64,000 nt of DNA from Ralstonia insidiosa (GCF_008801405.1 NZ_VZPV01000003.1:478712-542711), one strand, 5' to 3'. Positions 52,240 through 61,940 are shown, counted from the stretch's first letter. The notes: a model not told the origin generated them from the letters alone. Numbers and translations: made by a program.

Positions 52240-53220
52240 CTAGTTGTGGCAGACCAGGCCATCCTGCAGTTGCGCCACCTCAAAGACGATATCGCCCGCG
52301 CGCTGTTCGCGCGCCTGGGCCAGCGCACCACTGGTCTTCCAGAAGCGCACGGCCTGGTCGAGATACGCGGCTGAGACGGGGTCCGGACTACGTAGGGCGA
52401 TCTGCGCTTGGCCATTGTCGGGCGCCACGCCCTGCTCCAGCGTCCGGTAGAAGCGCCATTCGGGCAACCGCACCAGCCGCTCAAGCACGCGCTCGTCATC
52501 GGCCAGCGCCTGGCAGTCGCCCGACAAAAATGCCCAGATGGCGCGAATGGCCGATGGGTATGCCTGAGGCACAGCGCCATAGCGCGCAACCAGCGCCGCC
52601 GCGTACAGGCTGCCCTGGGGGACGCAGACACCGCGCCCATGTAGATCGTCGGTGGTTCGATACGCTGTGTTGCGCAACACCACCAGCGCGCCCTGCCCGC
52701 CGGTATAGGCGGTGGGCACCGGCTGCCATGCCGCCGGCGCGGCGCCAGCGCCGGCCATCACCAGATCGACAGGGGCATCGCCTGGCAGAGGGCGATCCGC
52801 CGGCACGCCGATCAGCCGCAGCCTGAGCTGCAAGTGCTGGGCCAGCGTGCGCGCCAGATCCGCATCGAAATTGTCAGGCTCGAGGGGCGTTGGCACGCCG
52901 GGCGGCGCAGGGCGTGCGTAGGCGCGCACGGCAACCACCAACTCGCCGCGGCGTTGTGCCTCGCGCAACGCGGGGCCGAGCGGCAGCGCCGTCCAGTCAG
53001 GCTCGGGTTGATGTTGCGCCAGCCACGCCTGTACAGGCGCCGGCAAACGCTCGGGCACGTGGGGCGCATCGTGGATGAGGACCGGCACACAGAACCATGC
53101 CAGCGCGCCTGTTGCAGCAACAGCCACGGCTGCGGCCGCCAGCAACCGGCGCCGCTTGGACGGCACGCGTGCACCGCCCGCCAAAGCTGGCCGGCGCCAT
53201 GCTTGCGCCGGCTCAGGCAT
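52240..53220 (-). CDS. Membrane-anchored solute-binding domain protein (family 3-like)
   Basis: A 326-residue protein with one N-terminal membrane segment (residues 25-48) and a periplasmic part that looks like a family 3 solute-binding domain: GELVVAVRAYARP, DNFDADLARTLAQHLQLRLRLIG, then PVDLVMAGAG and YRTTDDLHGRGVCVPQGSLYA. Its start overlaps the permease gene by 8 bp, so it belongs to the SsuABC/TauABC-like operon, which already has its own binding protein at 54923. A second binding or sensing partner is unusual. Confidence 0.72.
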   Translation of the reverse strand: MPEPAQAWRRPALAGGARVPSKRRRLLAAAAVAVAATGALAWFCVPVLIHDAPHVPERLPAPVQAWLAQHQPEPDWTALPLGPALREAQRRGELVVAVRAYARPAPPGVPTPLEPDNFDADLARTLAQHLQLRLRLIGVPADRPLPGDAPVDLVMAGAGAAPAAWQPVPTAYTGGQGALVVLRNTAYRTTDDLHGRGVCVPQGSLYAAALVARYGAVPQAYPSAIRAIWAFLSGDCQALADDERVLERLVRLPEWRFYRTLEQGVAPDNGQAQIALRSPDPVSAAYLDQAVRFWKTSGALAQAREQRAGDIVFEVAQLQDGLVCHN

Positions 53221-54001
53221 TGAGCGTCAGCCCCTTGCGCCAGCGGGTCAGACGCCGCTCGATCCGCGCCAGGATGGTGTTCAGCACCAGCCCGAGCAAG
53301 GCCAGCAGCAGAATGCCCGCGTACATCGTCGGAATCTGGAACACCTCCTGCGAGTTCAGCGTCAGGAAGCCTAGCCCGGAATGCGCGCCGATCATCTCGG
53401 CCGCCACCAGGGCAGTTACGCAATACGTGCCTGCCAGCCGGATGCCGGTAAAGATCGACGGCGTGGCCGAGGGCAACACCACCTTGCGGAACACGAACAG
53501 GTTCGACGCCCCCATCGACCGGGCCGAATGAATCAGCAGCTTGTCCACCTGGCGCACCCCGCCAATCGTGCTCAGCAACACCGGCCAGAACGACGCCCAG
53601 AAGATGATGGCCACCTTCGACAGCTCGCCAATGCCCAGAAAGAGAATGAACACCGGAAACAACGCAAACGCGGAGGTCTGCCGGAAAAGCTGGAGGATCG
53701 GATCGACGATGGCTTCAAAGCGCGTAAACCAGCCCATCAGCAAGCCCAGCGTCACGCCCAGCCCAATCGCCAGCAACAGCCCCCACAACGAGCGCTGCAG
53801 GCTGGCCGCCACGTGCTTGAGCAACGCGCCGCTGTGCGCAAGCTGCCAGATGGCATCGGCCACCTGCGAGGGTGGGCTCAGGTAGGCGTCGCTCACGATA
53901 CCCAGTCGCGGCACCAACTCCCAGAGCAGCAGGAACCCGATCACGCCGGCCAGGCCGAGTGCCCGATCGCCCAGGCGGACAGCCAATCGTCGCGCGCTCA
54001 T
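53213..54001 (-). CDS. ABC transporter permease (SsuC/TauC type)
   Basis: Inner-membrane permease of 262 residues with about six helices. EALVDPILQLFRQTSAFALFP-like wording appears as DPILQLFRQTSAFALFPVF, and LIHSARSMGASNLFVFRKVVLPSATPSIFTG is the ATPase-coupling loop of the nitrate/sulfonate/taurine class. Its start overlaps the ATPase gene stop (ATGA). Likely imports a sulfonate or similar compound. Confidence 0.88.
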   Translation of the reverse strand: MSARRLAVRLGDRALGLAGVIGFLLLWELVPRLGIVSDAYLSPPSQVADAIWQLAHSGALLKHVAASLQRSLWGLLLAIGLGVTLGLLMGWFTRFEAIVDPILQLFRQTSAFALFPVFILFLGIGELSKVAIIFWASFWPVLLSTIGGVRQVDKLLIHSARSMGASNLFVFRKVVLPSATPSIFTGIRLAGTYCVTALVAAEMIGAHSGLGFLTLNSQEVFQIPTMYAGILLLALLGLVLNTILARIERRLTRWRKGLTLNA

Positions 54002-54912
54002 CGTGCTGCCTCCGGTATGGCGGTCTCGCCAGGGGTGTCGTGTTGCGTGGGGCGATGTACCACTTCGCCTTCGGCGCGCTCGCGTGGGTCAGCCGTGGCA
54101 CCCAGTGGGCGCGGCGTGGTACTCGGGTTGGCGAACTGCACTTCGTCTTTGAGGATGTCCCACGCCTGCTGGCGCAGCGCGACGAAGGCCTCGGAATTGC
54201 GCAACTCCGGCAGGCGCGGACGCGGCAGCGGCACGTCCAGAATCTGCTTGACGGTACCGGGGCGCCGCGTCATGACAGCAATGCGGTCCGACAGGAAGAT
54301 CGCCTCATCCAGGCTGTGGGTGATGAACACGATGGTCTTGCGGTATCGCTCCCAGATGCGCAGCAGCTCGCCCTGCAGGATCTCGCGCGTTTGCGCGTCA
54401 AGCGCAGCAAACGGCTCGTCCATCAGCAGTACGTCGGGCTTGTAGGCCAGGGAGCGGGCAATCGCCACGCGCTGCTTCATGCCGCCCGAGATCTCGTGCG
54501 GATAGCGCGCACCGGCACCGGTCAGGCCGACCAGCTCAAGATGCTCCTGCGCGATGCGGCGGCGCTCCGCCTTGGGCACACCGCGGATCTCCAGGCCGAC
54601 TTCGATGTTCTCCAGCACCGTGCGCCACGGAAACAGCGCATAGCCCTGGAACACCACACCCTGATGCGGGTTGATGCCCGCCAGTGCCTGGCCGTCGATG
54701 CGGATGTTGCCGCCGGTGCGCTCAGTCAGCCCCGCCAGAATGCTGAGAAAAGTCGATTTGCCACAGCCCGAAGGCCCCAGTACCGAGAGGAACTCGCCGT
54801 CTCGGACGTCGAGGTCGAAATCGCGCAGCACGGCAACCTCTTCCGTCTGCCCTGCGTCGTTGCGCACGGTGTAGTCCATGCGCACGCCACGGGCCACGAT
54901 CTTGCTGCTCAT
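53998..54912 (-). CDS. ABC transporter ATP-binding protein (SsuB/TauB type)
   Basis: ATPase of 304 residues: Walker A GPSGCGKS, FQGYALFPWRTVLENI, signature ISGGMKQRVAIARSL, Walker B VLLMDEPFAALDA, all as in the nitrate/sulfonate/taurine class. A C-terminal tail of about 40 residues is longer than usual. Coupled to the permease by ATGA and 10 bp after the binding protein gene. Confidence 0.9.
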   Translation of the reverse strand: MSSKIVARGVRMDYTVRNDAGQTEEVAVLRDFDLDVRDGEFLSVLGPSGCGKSTFLSILAGLTERTGGNIRIDGQALAGINPHQGVVFQGYALFPWRTVLENIEVGLEIRGVPKAERRRIAQEHLELVGLTGAGARYPHEISGGMKQRVAIARSLAYKPDVLLMDEPFAALDAQTREILQGELLRIWERYRKTIVFITHSLDEAIFLSDRIAVMTRRPGTVKQILDVPLPRPRLPELRNSEAFVALRQQAWDILKDEVQFANPSTTPRPLGATADPRERAEGEVVHRPTQHDTPGETAIPEAAR

Positions 54913-54922
54913 GACGGCACCC

Positions 54923-56005
54923 TCAGGCTTTTGCGGATGCGGCAGCGCCGGTCGCGTAGGGGTTGAACTGGTTGGTGTAGATGTCGCGCGCGGCCACCTT
55001 GCCCTTTGCGAGCTTGCCTTCGCGCTCCAGCACGTCGATGTAGTACTGGATCGGCGGCTCGGTGATGACGAGGTCGTCCACATAGGCGAAGCGATCGACA
55101 AACGGCAGCTCCAGCTTGATGCGCTGCGAGACCAGCTTGCGCGCGTCTTCCGGGTTGGCGTTAACCCAGTTGCCGGCCTTGGCCAGCGCCGTCACCACGT
55201 CGCGCACCGCCTCGGGCTGCTCGCGGATGAACTTGCCGTGCGCGCTGTACGGCGACATACCACCCAGACCACGGTCGAGATCGTAGTCACTCCATAGGCG
55301 CACGAGGTTGGGCGCGTGGTCCGCACGGCCCGAGAACGGCGCATGGATGATGGCGAGATCGGTATTGCCGGACACCAGCGTCTGTTCGGCCTGGTCGTCC
55401 GGGATGACCACGAAGTTGACCTTATTGACGTCCACGCCCTTCTGCCGCAGGAAGGTCTTGGTCACAAATTCGGCGCACGCGCCAAAGCTGTTGAAACCGA
55501 TGGTCTTGCCTTCCAGGTCCTTGGGCTGGCGGATGCCGGAATCCTTGCGCACGAAGTACTTCATGTGCGGCGCTTCTTCCAGCGTCTTGCCGCCGGCGGC
55601 CACGACCTTGATATCGGCACCGCTGGCATAGGCGGAGATCACCAGGGGCACCATGCGCGAGCCAAAGTCGATCTCGCCGGTACCGACCAGCGGGATGATC
55701 TGCGGCGCAGCCACCTTGCCGATGTAGTTGGGGCGCGTGTTGGTGCCATCGAAGTAACCCAGTTGATCGGCCAGGTAGATCAGGTCGAACGACGGGTTGT
55801 CCGGATATTTGAAGCGGATCTTGTCACCCGCCTGCTTGATGACAGCAGGACCGCCACCCGAAACACCAACTGACTTATCGGCCGACCCATCGCCACTGCG
55901 CGAACAGGCCATCAGCCCCAGACCTGCGCCGCCCAACGCGGCAAGGGAAGCAAGCTGCTTGAGCGCACGGCGGCGCGAAGTGCGTTGGGGAGCGCGGAAT
56001 GACAT
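54923..56005 (-). CDS. ABC transporter substrate-binding lipoprotein (SsuA/TauA type)
   Basis: Binding protein of 360 residues with a lipoprotein signal: twin basic residues, a hydrophobic stretch and the lipobox LMAC. IRFKYPDNPSFDLIYLADQLGYF, PLVGTGEIDFGS, EGKTIGFNSFGACAEFVTKTFLRQKGV and VIPDDQAEQTLVSGNTDLAIIH follow the SsuA/NrtA/TauA order. The ATG at 56005 has a poor ribosome site; a longer start at 56047 is open. Leads the transporter operon. Confidence 0.87.
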   Translation of the reverse strand: MSFRAPQRTSRRRALKQLASLAALGGAGLGLMACSRSGDGSADKSVGVSGGGPAVIKQAGDKIRFKYPDNPSFDLIYLADQLGYFDGTNTRPNYIGKVAAPQIIPLVGTGEIDFGSRMVPLVISAYASGADIKVVAAGGKTLEEAPHMKYFVRKDSGIRQPKDLEGKTIGFNSFGACAEFVTKTFLRQKGVDVNKVNFVVIPDDQAEQTLVSGNTDLAIIHAPFSGRADHAPNLVRLWSDYDLDRGLGGMSPYSAHGKFIREQPEAVRDVVTALAKAGNWVNANPEDARKLVSQRIKLELPFVDRFAYVDDLVITEPPIQYYIDVLEREGKLAKGKVAARDIYTNQFNPYATGAAASAKA

Positions 56006-56239
56006 CGGAGGTTCTATCGAGTTTGACGTGCAAGGAGCTAACGGCACGCCAATCCCTCAACGCGCCGCAAGACGCGACGACTTAGTATTGGGGAAACCTG
56101 TGTGTGCGCCAACGAAGGAAAAAGCATGGGCTTATGCGCGCGCATCCCGCAATGCTCCTGCTTAAGTTCGGCAGCGCGGTTTGCGCATGCCGAGAAAGCT
56201 AGACACGCAGTGACCTCTCCCCTCCTTCCGCGCTCTCAA

Positions 56240-56626
56240 TCAATCCTTCGCGCGCGCCCGCTCGACTGACATGTTGGTCGGCATCATGTTGAGGTTGGCG
56301 TTGTGCATCACCCATAGCGACCCGGCGACCACGATCACGATCAGCAGCGCCGTGCAGATGAAGATGCCGGCGTTGCTACGCTGGCCCGGCTTGAACCCCA
56401 GGTGCAGGAAGAACGCCAACTGGACCAGCAGTTGCGCCACACACAGCCCGACGATCGCGGCCATGGTCGTGGCTGACGACAGCCCACCGTACATGACTAC
56501 GCCGAACGCTGCGGCGGTCATGGCGATGGACAGGATCAGCCCGAAGATGTAGCTGCGCAGGCTGCCGTGCACGGCAGGCGTATCGGCATGCAGCACGTGA
56601 GCGGCATGCAGTTGGGACGTGCTCAT
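56240..56626 (-). CDS. cyoD: Cytochrome bo3 ubiquinol oxidase subunit IV
   Basis: Small membrane subunit of 128 residues with three helices, matching CyoD: SYIFGLILSIAMTAAAFGVV, QLLVQLAFFLHLGF and the third helix TALLIVIVVAGSLWVMHN. It assists assembly of the oxidase. Start overlaps the cyoC stop (ATGA). Last gene of the cyoABCD operon. Confidence 0.93.
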   Translation of the reverse strand: MSTSQLHAAHVLHADTPAVHGSLRSYIFGLILSIAMTAAAFGVVMYGGLSSATTMAAIVGLCVAQLLVQLAFFLHLGFKPGQRSNAGIFICTALLIVIVVAGSLWVMHNANLNMMPTNMSVERARAKD

Positions 56627-57261
56627 GCGAACTCCCGGAGGTAGACGAAGGTAAACACACAGATCCAGACCAGATCCAGGAAGTGCCAGAACAGGCTCAG
56701 GCATGCCAGCCGCCGGCGCGTGACACTGTCCAGACCGAAGCGCTGCACCTGGTGAACCATCACGAGGATCCACAGCAGACCGAACGACACGTGCAAACCA
56801 TGCGTGCCAACCAGCGTGAAGAACGCCGACAGATACGCGCTCACACCGGGGCCGGCACCCTCATGCAGCAGGTGGTTGAACTCGTACAGCTCCATGCCGA
56901 CAAAGGCTGCGCCCAGCACGAAGGTGGCCAGCAGCCAGCGGACCACGCGACCGCGGGCAGCCTCGCTCTGGTCGAGCATGGCGACGCCGAAGGTGAAACT
57001 GCTGACCAGCAGCAGCATGGTTTCGGCAAACACAAAGGGCAGCTCGAATAGCTGGCGTCCGCTGGGGCCGCCGGCGGTGCTCTCCGACAGCACGCCGAAG
57101 GTGGCGAACAGCACGGCGAAGATCAGGCAGTCGCTCATCAGGTACAGCCAGAAGCCCAGCGTGGTGTTTGTGCTGGCGTCGTGATGGGCGTGATCGTGCG
57201 CGTGGGTGTGGGCGGTGCCCTGCCCGGCCGCGCCGACGTTGGGGGCGAGTGAAGCAGTCAT
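56623..57261 (-). CDS. cyoC: Cytochrome bo3 ubiquinol oxidase subunit III
   Basis: Subunit III (212 aa) with five helices: LGFWLYLMSDCLIFAVLFATF, ETMLLLVSSFTFGVAML, FVGMELYEFNHLLHEG, GTHGLHVSFGLLWI and WHFLDLVWICVFTFVYL. The N-terminus carries a short His/Asp-rich run (HTHAHDHAHHD) that could bind metal or be neutral. Two bases separate it from cyoB. Confidence 0.94.
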   Translation of the reverse strand: MTASLAPNVGAAGQGTAHTHAHDHAHHDASTNTTLGFWLYLMSDCLIFAVLFATFGVLSESTAGGPSGRQLFELPFVFAETMLLLVSSFTFGVAMLDQSEAARGRVVRWLLATFVLGAAFVGMELYEFNHLLHEGAGPGVSAYLSAFFTLVGTHGLHVSFGLLWILVMVHQVQRFGLDSVTRRRLACLSLFWHFLDLVWICVFTFVYLREFA

Positions 57262-57263
57262 GT

Positions 57264-59240
57264 TCAGGCAGCGTTCTGCAGTTGGACGTAGCGGGCGCGC
57301 TCGATGCGCTCGACCTCGGCGGCCGGCACGTAGTAGTCGGTGTCGCGGTCGTAGCTGCGCAGGATGAAGGTCGCGATGGCACCGACCAGGCCGGCAATCG
57401 CAATCGCCCACATGTGCCAGACCACCGCGAAGCTCAGCAGCAGGCCGAAGCACGAGACGATGAAGCCCGACGCCGTGTTGCACGGCATATGGATGTCTTC
57501 GTAGCGGTCCGGCTGCTTCCAGGCCTTGCCGGATTCCTTGTCGTCCCAGTGCTGTTCGAGTGACGTGATGGTCGGGACATGCGCAAAGTTGTAGAACGGT
57601 GCAGGCGAGGCGGTCGACCACTCCAGGCTGCGGGCATCCCAAGGGTCACCGGTGAGGTCGCGGTTCTGGTGGCGGTCACGAATGCTCACCACCAGTTGCA
57701 CCAGCATGGCGAGAATGCCCATGCCGATGACAGCCGCGCCCACCAGCGCCACCACGAGGTACGGATGCCAGTCGACATTGGCATAGTGGTTCATCCGGCG
57801 CGTCATGCCCTTGAAGCCGAGCACGTACAACGGCATGAAGGCCAGGAAGAAGCCCACCAGCCAGCACCAGAACGAAATCTTGCCCCAGCGCTCGTTGAGC
57901 GTGAAACCGAACACCTTCGGGAACCAGAAGCTGATCCCGGCCAGGCAGCCGAACACGACGCCGCCGATGATCACGTTGTGGAAGTGCGCCACCAGGAACA
58001 GGCTGTTGTGCAGCACGAAGTCGGCACCGGGCACGGCCAGCAGCACGCCGGTCATGCCGCCCACGGCAAACGTCACCATGAAGCCGATGGTCCACAGCGT
58101 TGCGGAGTGATAGCGGATGCGGCCGCGATACATCGTGAAGAGCCAGTTGAATAGCTTCACGCCGGTGGGGATCGAGATGATCGACGTCATGATCCCGAAG
58201 AAGGCGTTGACGTTGGCCCCCGAGCCCATGGTGAAGAAGTGGTGCAGCCACACGAAGAACGACAGCACGCCGATCGACGAGGTGGCGTACACCATCGACT
58301 TGTAGCCGAACAGCGGCTTGCGCGAGAACGTGGCGATGATCTCCGAGAAGGCGCCGAACGCCGGCAGGATCAGCACGTAGACCTCGGGGTGTCCCCACAC
58401 CCAGATCAGGTTCACGTACATCATGGCGTTGCCGCCCAGCTCGTTGGTGAAGAAGTGCATGCCGAGCACGCGGTCAGCCGTGAGCAGCGCGAGCGTGGCG
58501 GTCAGCACCGGGAAGATCGCCAGGATCAGGATGTTGGTGATCAGCGCCGTCCAGGTGAACACCGGCATCTTCATCAGTCCCATCGTCGGGGCGCGCATGC
58601 GCAGGATGGTGACGATGAAGTTGATGCCGGTGAGCGTGGTGCCCAGGCCGGATATCTGCAATGACCAGATGTAGTAGTCGACCCCGGGTGTCGGGCTGTA
58701 TCCCAGTTCCGACAACGGCGGATAGGCCACCCACCCCGTCGCGGCAAAATCGCCCACGAACATCGACAGCATGACCAGCACCGCGCCCATGGCCGAGAGC
58801 CAGAAGCTCAGCGAATTGACGAACGGGAAGGCCACGTCGCGCGCGCCGATCTGCAGCGGCACGATCACGTTCATCAGGCCGAGCACCAGCGGCGTGGCCA
58901 CGAAGAAGATCATGATCACGCCGTGCGCGGTGAAGATCTGGTCGTAGTGGTGCGGCGGCAGGTAGCCCGCGGCGTCGCCGTAGGCGATGGCCTGCTGGGC
59001 GCGCATCATGATGGCATCGGCAAAGCCGCGCAGCAGCATGATCAGCGCCATGATGATGTACATGACGCCGATCTTCTTGTGGTCGACCGAGCAGATCCAT
59101 TCGGTCCACAGGTACTTCCATTTGCCGAAGTACGTGATGGCCGCCACCAGTGCGGCACCCCCGAGCAGCACAGCAACCATCACCACCATGATGATGGGCT
59201 CGTGCAGTGGGATGGCTTGAAGATTGAGCTTTCCTAGCAT
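57264..59240 (-). CDS. cyoB: Cytochrome bo3 ubiquinol oxidase subunit I
   Basis: Catalytic subunit (658 aa) of the heme-copper quinol oxidase, with low-spin heme, heme o3 and CuB. Visible ligands and motifs are FTAHGVIMIFF, WVWGHPEVYVLILP (CuB histidine and cross-linked tyrosine), WLHHFFTMG and FLVAHFHNVIIGG. Reduces oxygen with ubiquinol and pumps protons. Fifteen-helix length as in E. coli (663 aa). Three bases from cyoA. Confidence 0.97.
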   Translation of the reverse strand: MLGKLNLQAIPLHEPIIMVVMVAVLLGGAALVAAITYFGKWKYLWTEWICSVDHKKIGVMYIIMALIMLLRGFADAIMMRAQQAIAYGDAAGYLPPHHYDQIFTAHGVIMIFFVATPLVLGLMNVIVPLQIGARDVAFPFVNSLSFWLSAMGAVLVMLSMFVGDFAATGWVAYPPLSELGYSPTPGVDYYIWSLQISGLGTTLTGINFIVTILRMRAPTMGLMKMPVFTWTALITNILILAIFPVLTATLALLTADRVLGMHFFTNELGGNAMMYVNLIWVWGHPEVYVLILPAFGAFSEIIATFSRKPLFGYKSMVYATSSIGVLSFFVWLHHFFTMGSGANVNAFFGIMTSIISIPTGVKLFNWLFTMYRGRIRYHSATLWTIGFMVTFAVGGMTGVLLAVPGADFVLHNSLFLVAHFHNVIIGGVVFGCLAGISFWFPKVFGFTLNERWGKISFWCWLVGFFLAFMPLYVLGFKGMTRRMNHYANVDWHPYLVVALVGAAVIGMGILAMLVQLVVSIRDRHQNRDLTGDPWDARSLEWSTASPAPFYNFAHVPTITSLEQHWDDKESGKAWKQPDRYEDIHMPCNTASGFIVSCFGLLLSFAVVWHMWAIAIAGLVGAIATFILRSYDRDTDYYVPAAEVERIERARYVQLQNAA

Positions 59241-59243
59241 GAC

Positions 59244-60239
59244 TTATTGCTCCGTGCGGGAGACGGATGCCGGCACGGCGGGCCTGGCGGCCAGCAGTGC
59301 TTCGGCGCCATCTGCGCGGCAGACCTGGCCGTTGGCCAGCATGTATTTGTCGACGACACCGTCGAACAGCCGGGGGGCGACAGCGCCATACAGCGTGACC
59401 GGGTCTTTGCTGCTGGGTTGTTCGAGCGTGCGATAGGCGTTGCGGTCGAGCACCTTGCCGGTGGCCTTCGCCCGGCTGACCCACGCATCGAACTCCGCGC
59501 GCGAGGTGGCGAGCGTCTTGAAGTGCATGTCGGAGAAGCCCGCGCCGCTGTAGGCAGCAGACTGGCCGAGGTAGGTGCCGGGGTGATCGGCAATCAGATG
59601 CAGACGCGTCTGCATACCGGCCATGGTGTAGACCATGCTGCCGAGCTGTGGCACGAAGAACGCGTTCATCATCGATTCCGACGTCAGGCGGAAATTGATC
59701 GGCGTACCGGTCGGGATGGCCAACTCGTTGAGCGACGCCACGCCGTACTGCGGATAGATGAACAGCCACTTCCAGTTCAGCGCAATGACGTCCACCTCAA
59801 CCGGCTCGACCTGCGCGGCAAGCGGCTGGTACGGATCCAGCTTGTGCGTGGTGTCCCAGATCAGCACGCCCAGGCAGGCGACGATCAGGCATGGGATGCC
59901 CCACACCACCACTTCAATCGCCGTCGAATGCGACCACTTGGGCGCGTAGGTGGCGCGTGTGTTGGACTCGCGGTACCGCCAGGCAAACCACAGCGTGAGC
60001 ACGATGACCGGAATGACCACCAGCAGCATCACGCCCAGCGAGACCAGGATCAGCGTTTTTTCCTGCTCACCAACGCTGCCCTTGGGCGACAGCAGTTCGA
60101 GCGTGCATCCGCTCATGAGCGTGCTCGCCAGGATGCCGAGCGCGAGTGCGCCGAACCGGCGCGGGGATGTCAAAGCCTGTCTTGAGGCGCGCGCAGGACT
60201 GGGGGGCTCGCCTGTGCGCCAAGCGATCGAGTTGTGCAT
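59244..60239 (-). CDS. cyoA: Cytochrome bo3 ubiquinol oxidase subunit II
   Basis: Subunit II (331 aa), a lipoprotein with lipobox MSGC near residue 43, two membrane helices, and a cupredoxin-like periplasmic domain lacking the CuA ligands, as expected for quinol oxidases (segments VDVIALNWKWLFIYPQYG and MNAFFVPQLGSMVYTMAGM). The ATG at 60239 is used; a GTG at 60269 would lengthen it by ten residues. Leads the operon; the 200-bp gap to the divergent regulator holds the promoter. Confidence 0.94.
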   Translation of the reverse strand: MHNSIAWRTGEPPSPARASRQALTSPRRFGALALGILASTLMSGCTLELLSPKGSVGEQEKTLILVSLGVMLLVVIPVIVLTLWFAWRYRESNTRATYAPKWSHSTAIEVVVWGIPCLIVACLGVLIWDTTHKLDPYQPLAAQVEPVEVDVIALNWKWLFIYPQYGVASLNELAIPTGTPINFRLTSESMMNAFFVPQLGSMVYTMAGMQTRLHLIADHPGTYLGQSAAYSGAGFSDMHFKTLATSRAEFDAWVSRAKATGKVLDRNAYRTLEQPSSKDPVTLYGAVAPRLFDGVVDKYMLANGQVCRADGAEALLAARPAVPASVSRTEQ

Positions 60240-60443
60240 CTTCGGATGACCTGAGTTGTGACCCGCCACCAGGCATCCCTACTCCGGAAGATTCACGTAC
60301 ACGCACTGGCTGCGCTTGCCCGCAATCGTGAATTGCAGCTGGGCGCCCTGCTGATGCTGATACCGCTGAATGTATGGATTCCTGTGGCGATGTCTGGCAT
60401 GCTAATCGAAGACAAAACCCATACAAGAACGTAATTTTCAGCA

Positions 60444-61841
60444 ATGAAATCCATGCAAGATGCGGCTGATGCTCCCACGGGGCAATGGGCATTGCGAATC
60501 ACCCCAGGGCGTGGAGCCCGGTATCAGCAGATCGTCAATTACATCGAGCAGGCCATTGGTGACGGACGATTGCGACCGGGCGACCGCGTGCCGCCGCAGC
60601 GCGATCTGGCCAAGACGCTTGGCGTCGACCTGACCACCGTCACACGGGCGTATGCCGAGGCCAAGCGGCGCAACCTGGTCGACGCCAAAGGCGCGCTCGG
60701 CACCTTCATCGCCGCGCCACGGGCCGAGCTTGCCGCCGTGGTCGACATGAGCATGAACGTACCGCCCCCGCCCGCGCAGGTCGACTTTGACGACATGCTG
60801 CGTCGCGGGCTCTCCCAGGTCCTGCTGCGCAGTGACCCGCATCTGCTGATGACGTATCACCTGGGCGGCGGGAGCCCTGCAGACCGGGTCGCGGGTGCGC
60901 GCTGGCTCGGGCAGATGATGGGCCCGGTCGAACCGTCCAGAGTCGTGGTGTGCCCAGGAGCGCAGGCGGCGCTTGCCGCGCTCATCCAGAGCCTGACGCG
61001 CCCTGGGAATGGCATCGCGGCCGAGCCCCTCGCCTACCCCGGGCTGCGCTCGGCAGCGCTGCAGCTCGATCGCAAGGTGGTGGCCATCGAGTGCGATGCC
61101 GCCGGGATGCGGCCGGACGCGCTGGCGGCCGCATGCGCTGGTGGCGTCAGGCTGATCTACCTGAACCCGACCATGCAGAACCCGACCACCCACACCATGC
61201 CGATGTCGCGCCGCAAGGAACTCGCGCGGGTCGCGGCGAAATACAAGGCGCGGATCATCGAGGACGACCCCTACTGGCTGCTATCGACGGACGCACCGCC
61301 GCCCATCGCCAGCATTGCGCCCGAACTGACCTGCTACGTGGCGACGCTGTCGAAAACACTGAGCCCAGGCTTGCGCACCGCCTACGTGCTGTTGCCCGAA
61401 GATGGGGTCACCGGCGAGGGGTTCCTTGCCGCGCTGCGCTCGTTCGCGCTCATGTCCATGCCGCTGGCCGTGGCCTTGTCGACGCAATGGATCCACGACG
61501 GCTCGGCGCAGACACTGCTCGAAGGCATCCGCACCGAAGCCCGCGCACGGCAAGACATTGCAAACCGGTGGTTAAGCGGCATCGGGCAACTGCCACCGAC
61601 GGGCATCCACGTCTGGCACACGCTTCCCGATCACTGGTCGGCGGAACAGTTGACCAAAGCCGCCTTGGCGGAGGCCCTGCGGGTAACGCCGTCGGATGTC
61701 TTCTACAACGGCCCGACGCCGCCCAATGCGATTCGCATTTCCCTGGGCGGCGTACAGGACAAGGCCGAACTGTCGCTTGCGCTCCGCAAACTCGCGACGC
61801 TGCTCGAGCGCAGGCCCGCCTATCACCAAGTCGTGGTCTAA
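60444..61841 (+). CDS. MocR-type regulator (GntR HTH plus aminotransferase domain)
   Basis: A 465-residue regulator with an N-terminal GntR winged helix (GDRVPPQRDLAKTLGVDLTTVTRAY, residues 44-68) and a class I aminotransferase-like domain. The PLP lysine stands in TLSKTLSPGLRTAY near residue 300, and IEDDPYW supplies the cofactor aspartate. MocR proteins such as GabR and PdxR sense PLP or amino acids and usually control a neighbour gene. The divergent neighbour is cyoA, an unusual partner; the real target may be elsewhere. Confidence 0.9.
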   Translation: MKSMQDAADAPTGQWALRITPGRGARYQQIVNYIEQAIGDGRLRPGDRVPPQRDLAKTLGVDLTTVTRAYAEAKRRNLVDAKGALGTFIAAPRAELAAVVDMSMNVPPPPAQVDFDDMLRRGLSQVLLRSDPHLLMTYHLGGGSPADRVAGARWLGQMMGPVEPSRVVVCPGAQAALAALIQSLTRPGNGIAAEPLAYPGLRSAALQLDRKVVAIECDAAGMRPDALAAACAGGVRLIYLNPTMQNPTTHTMPMSRRKELARVAAKYKARIIEDDPYWLLSTDAPPPIASIAPELTCYVATLSKTLSPGLRTAYVLLPEDGVTGEGFLAALRSFALMSMPLAVALSTQWIHDGSAQTLLEGIRTEARARQDIANRWLSGIGQLPPTGIHVWHTLPDHWSAEQLTKAALAEALRVTPSDVFYNGPTPPNAIRISLGGVQDKAELSLALRKLATLLERRPAYHQVVV

Positions 61842-61894
61842 CCGCTCGTCAAGCAACGTGCCCTTGCAAGACTTCCAGCACGCGCTTATCGGCA

Positions 61895-61925
61895 ACGCAG
61901 ACGCGCAGCTCGCGCACGTCTGCGT
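61895..61925. terminator. Hairpin between converging mocR and aroG genes
   Basis: ACGCAGACG (61895-61903) pairs perfectly with CGTCTGCGT (61917-61925) across 13 nt. No T run follows on either strand. Its place between converging gene ends suggests a bidirectional terminator. Confidence 0.5.
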
Positions 61926-61940
61926 GGCAACGTACAGCGG

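Noticed and set aside
52373..52390. TAGTCCGGAC on the minus strand
   Set aside because: It lies inside a coding region, continues as CCCGTCTC rather than the dyad's right arm, and has no promoter context.
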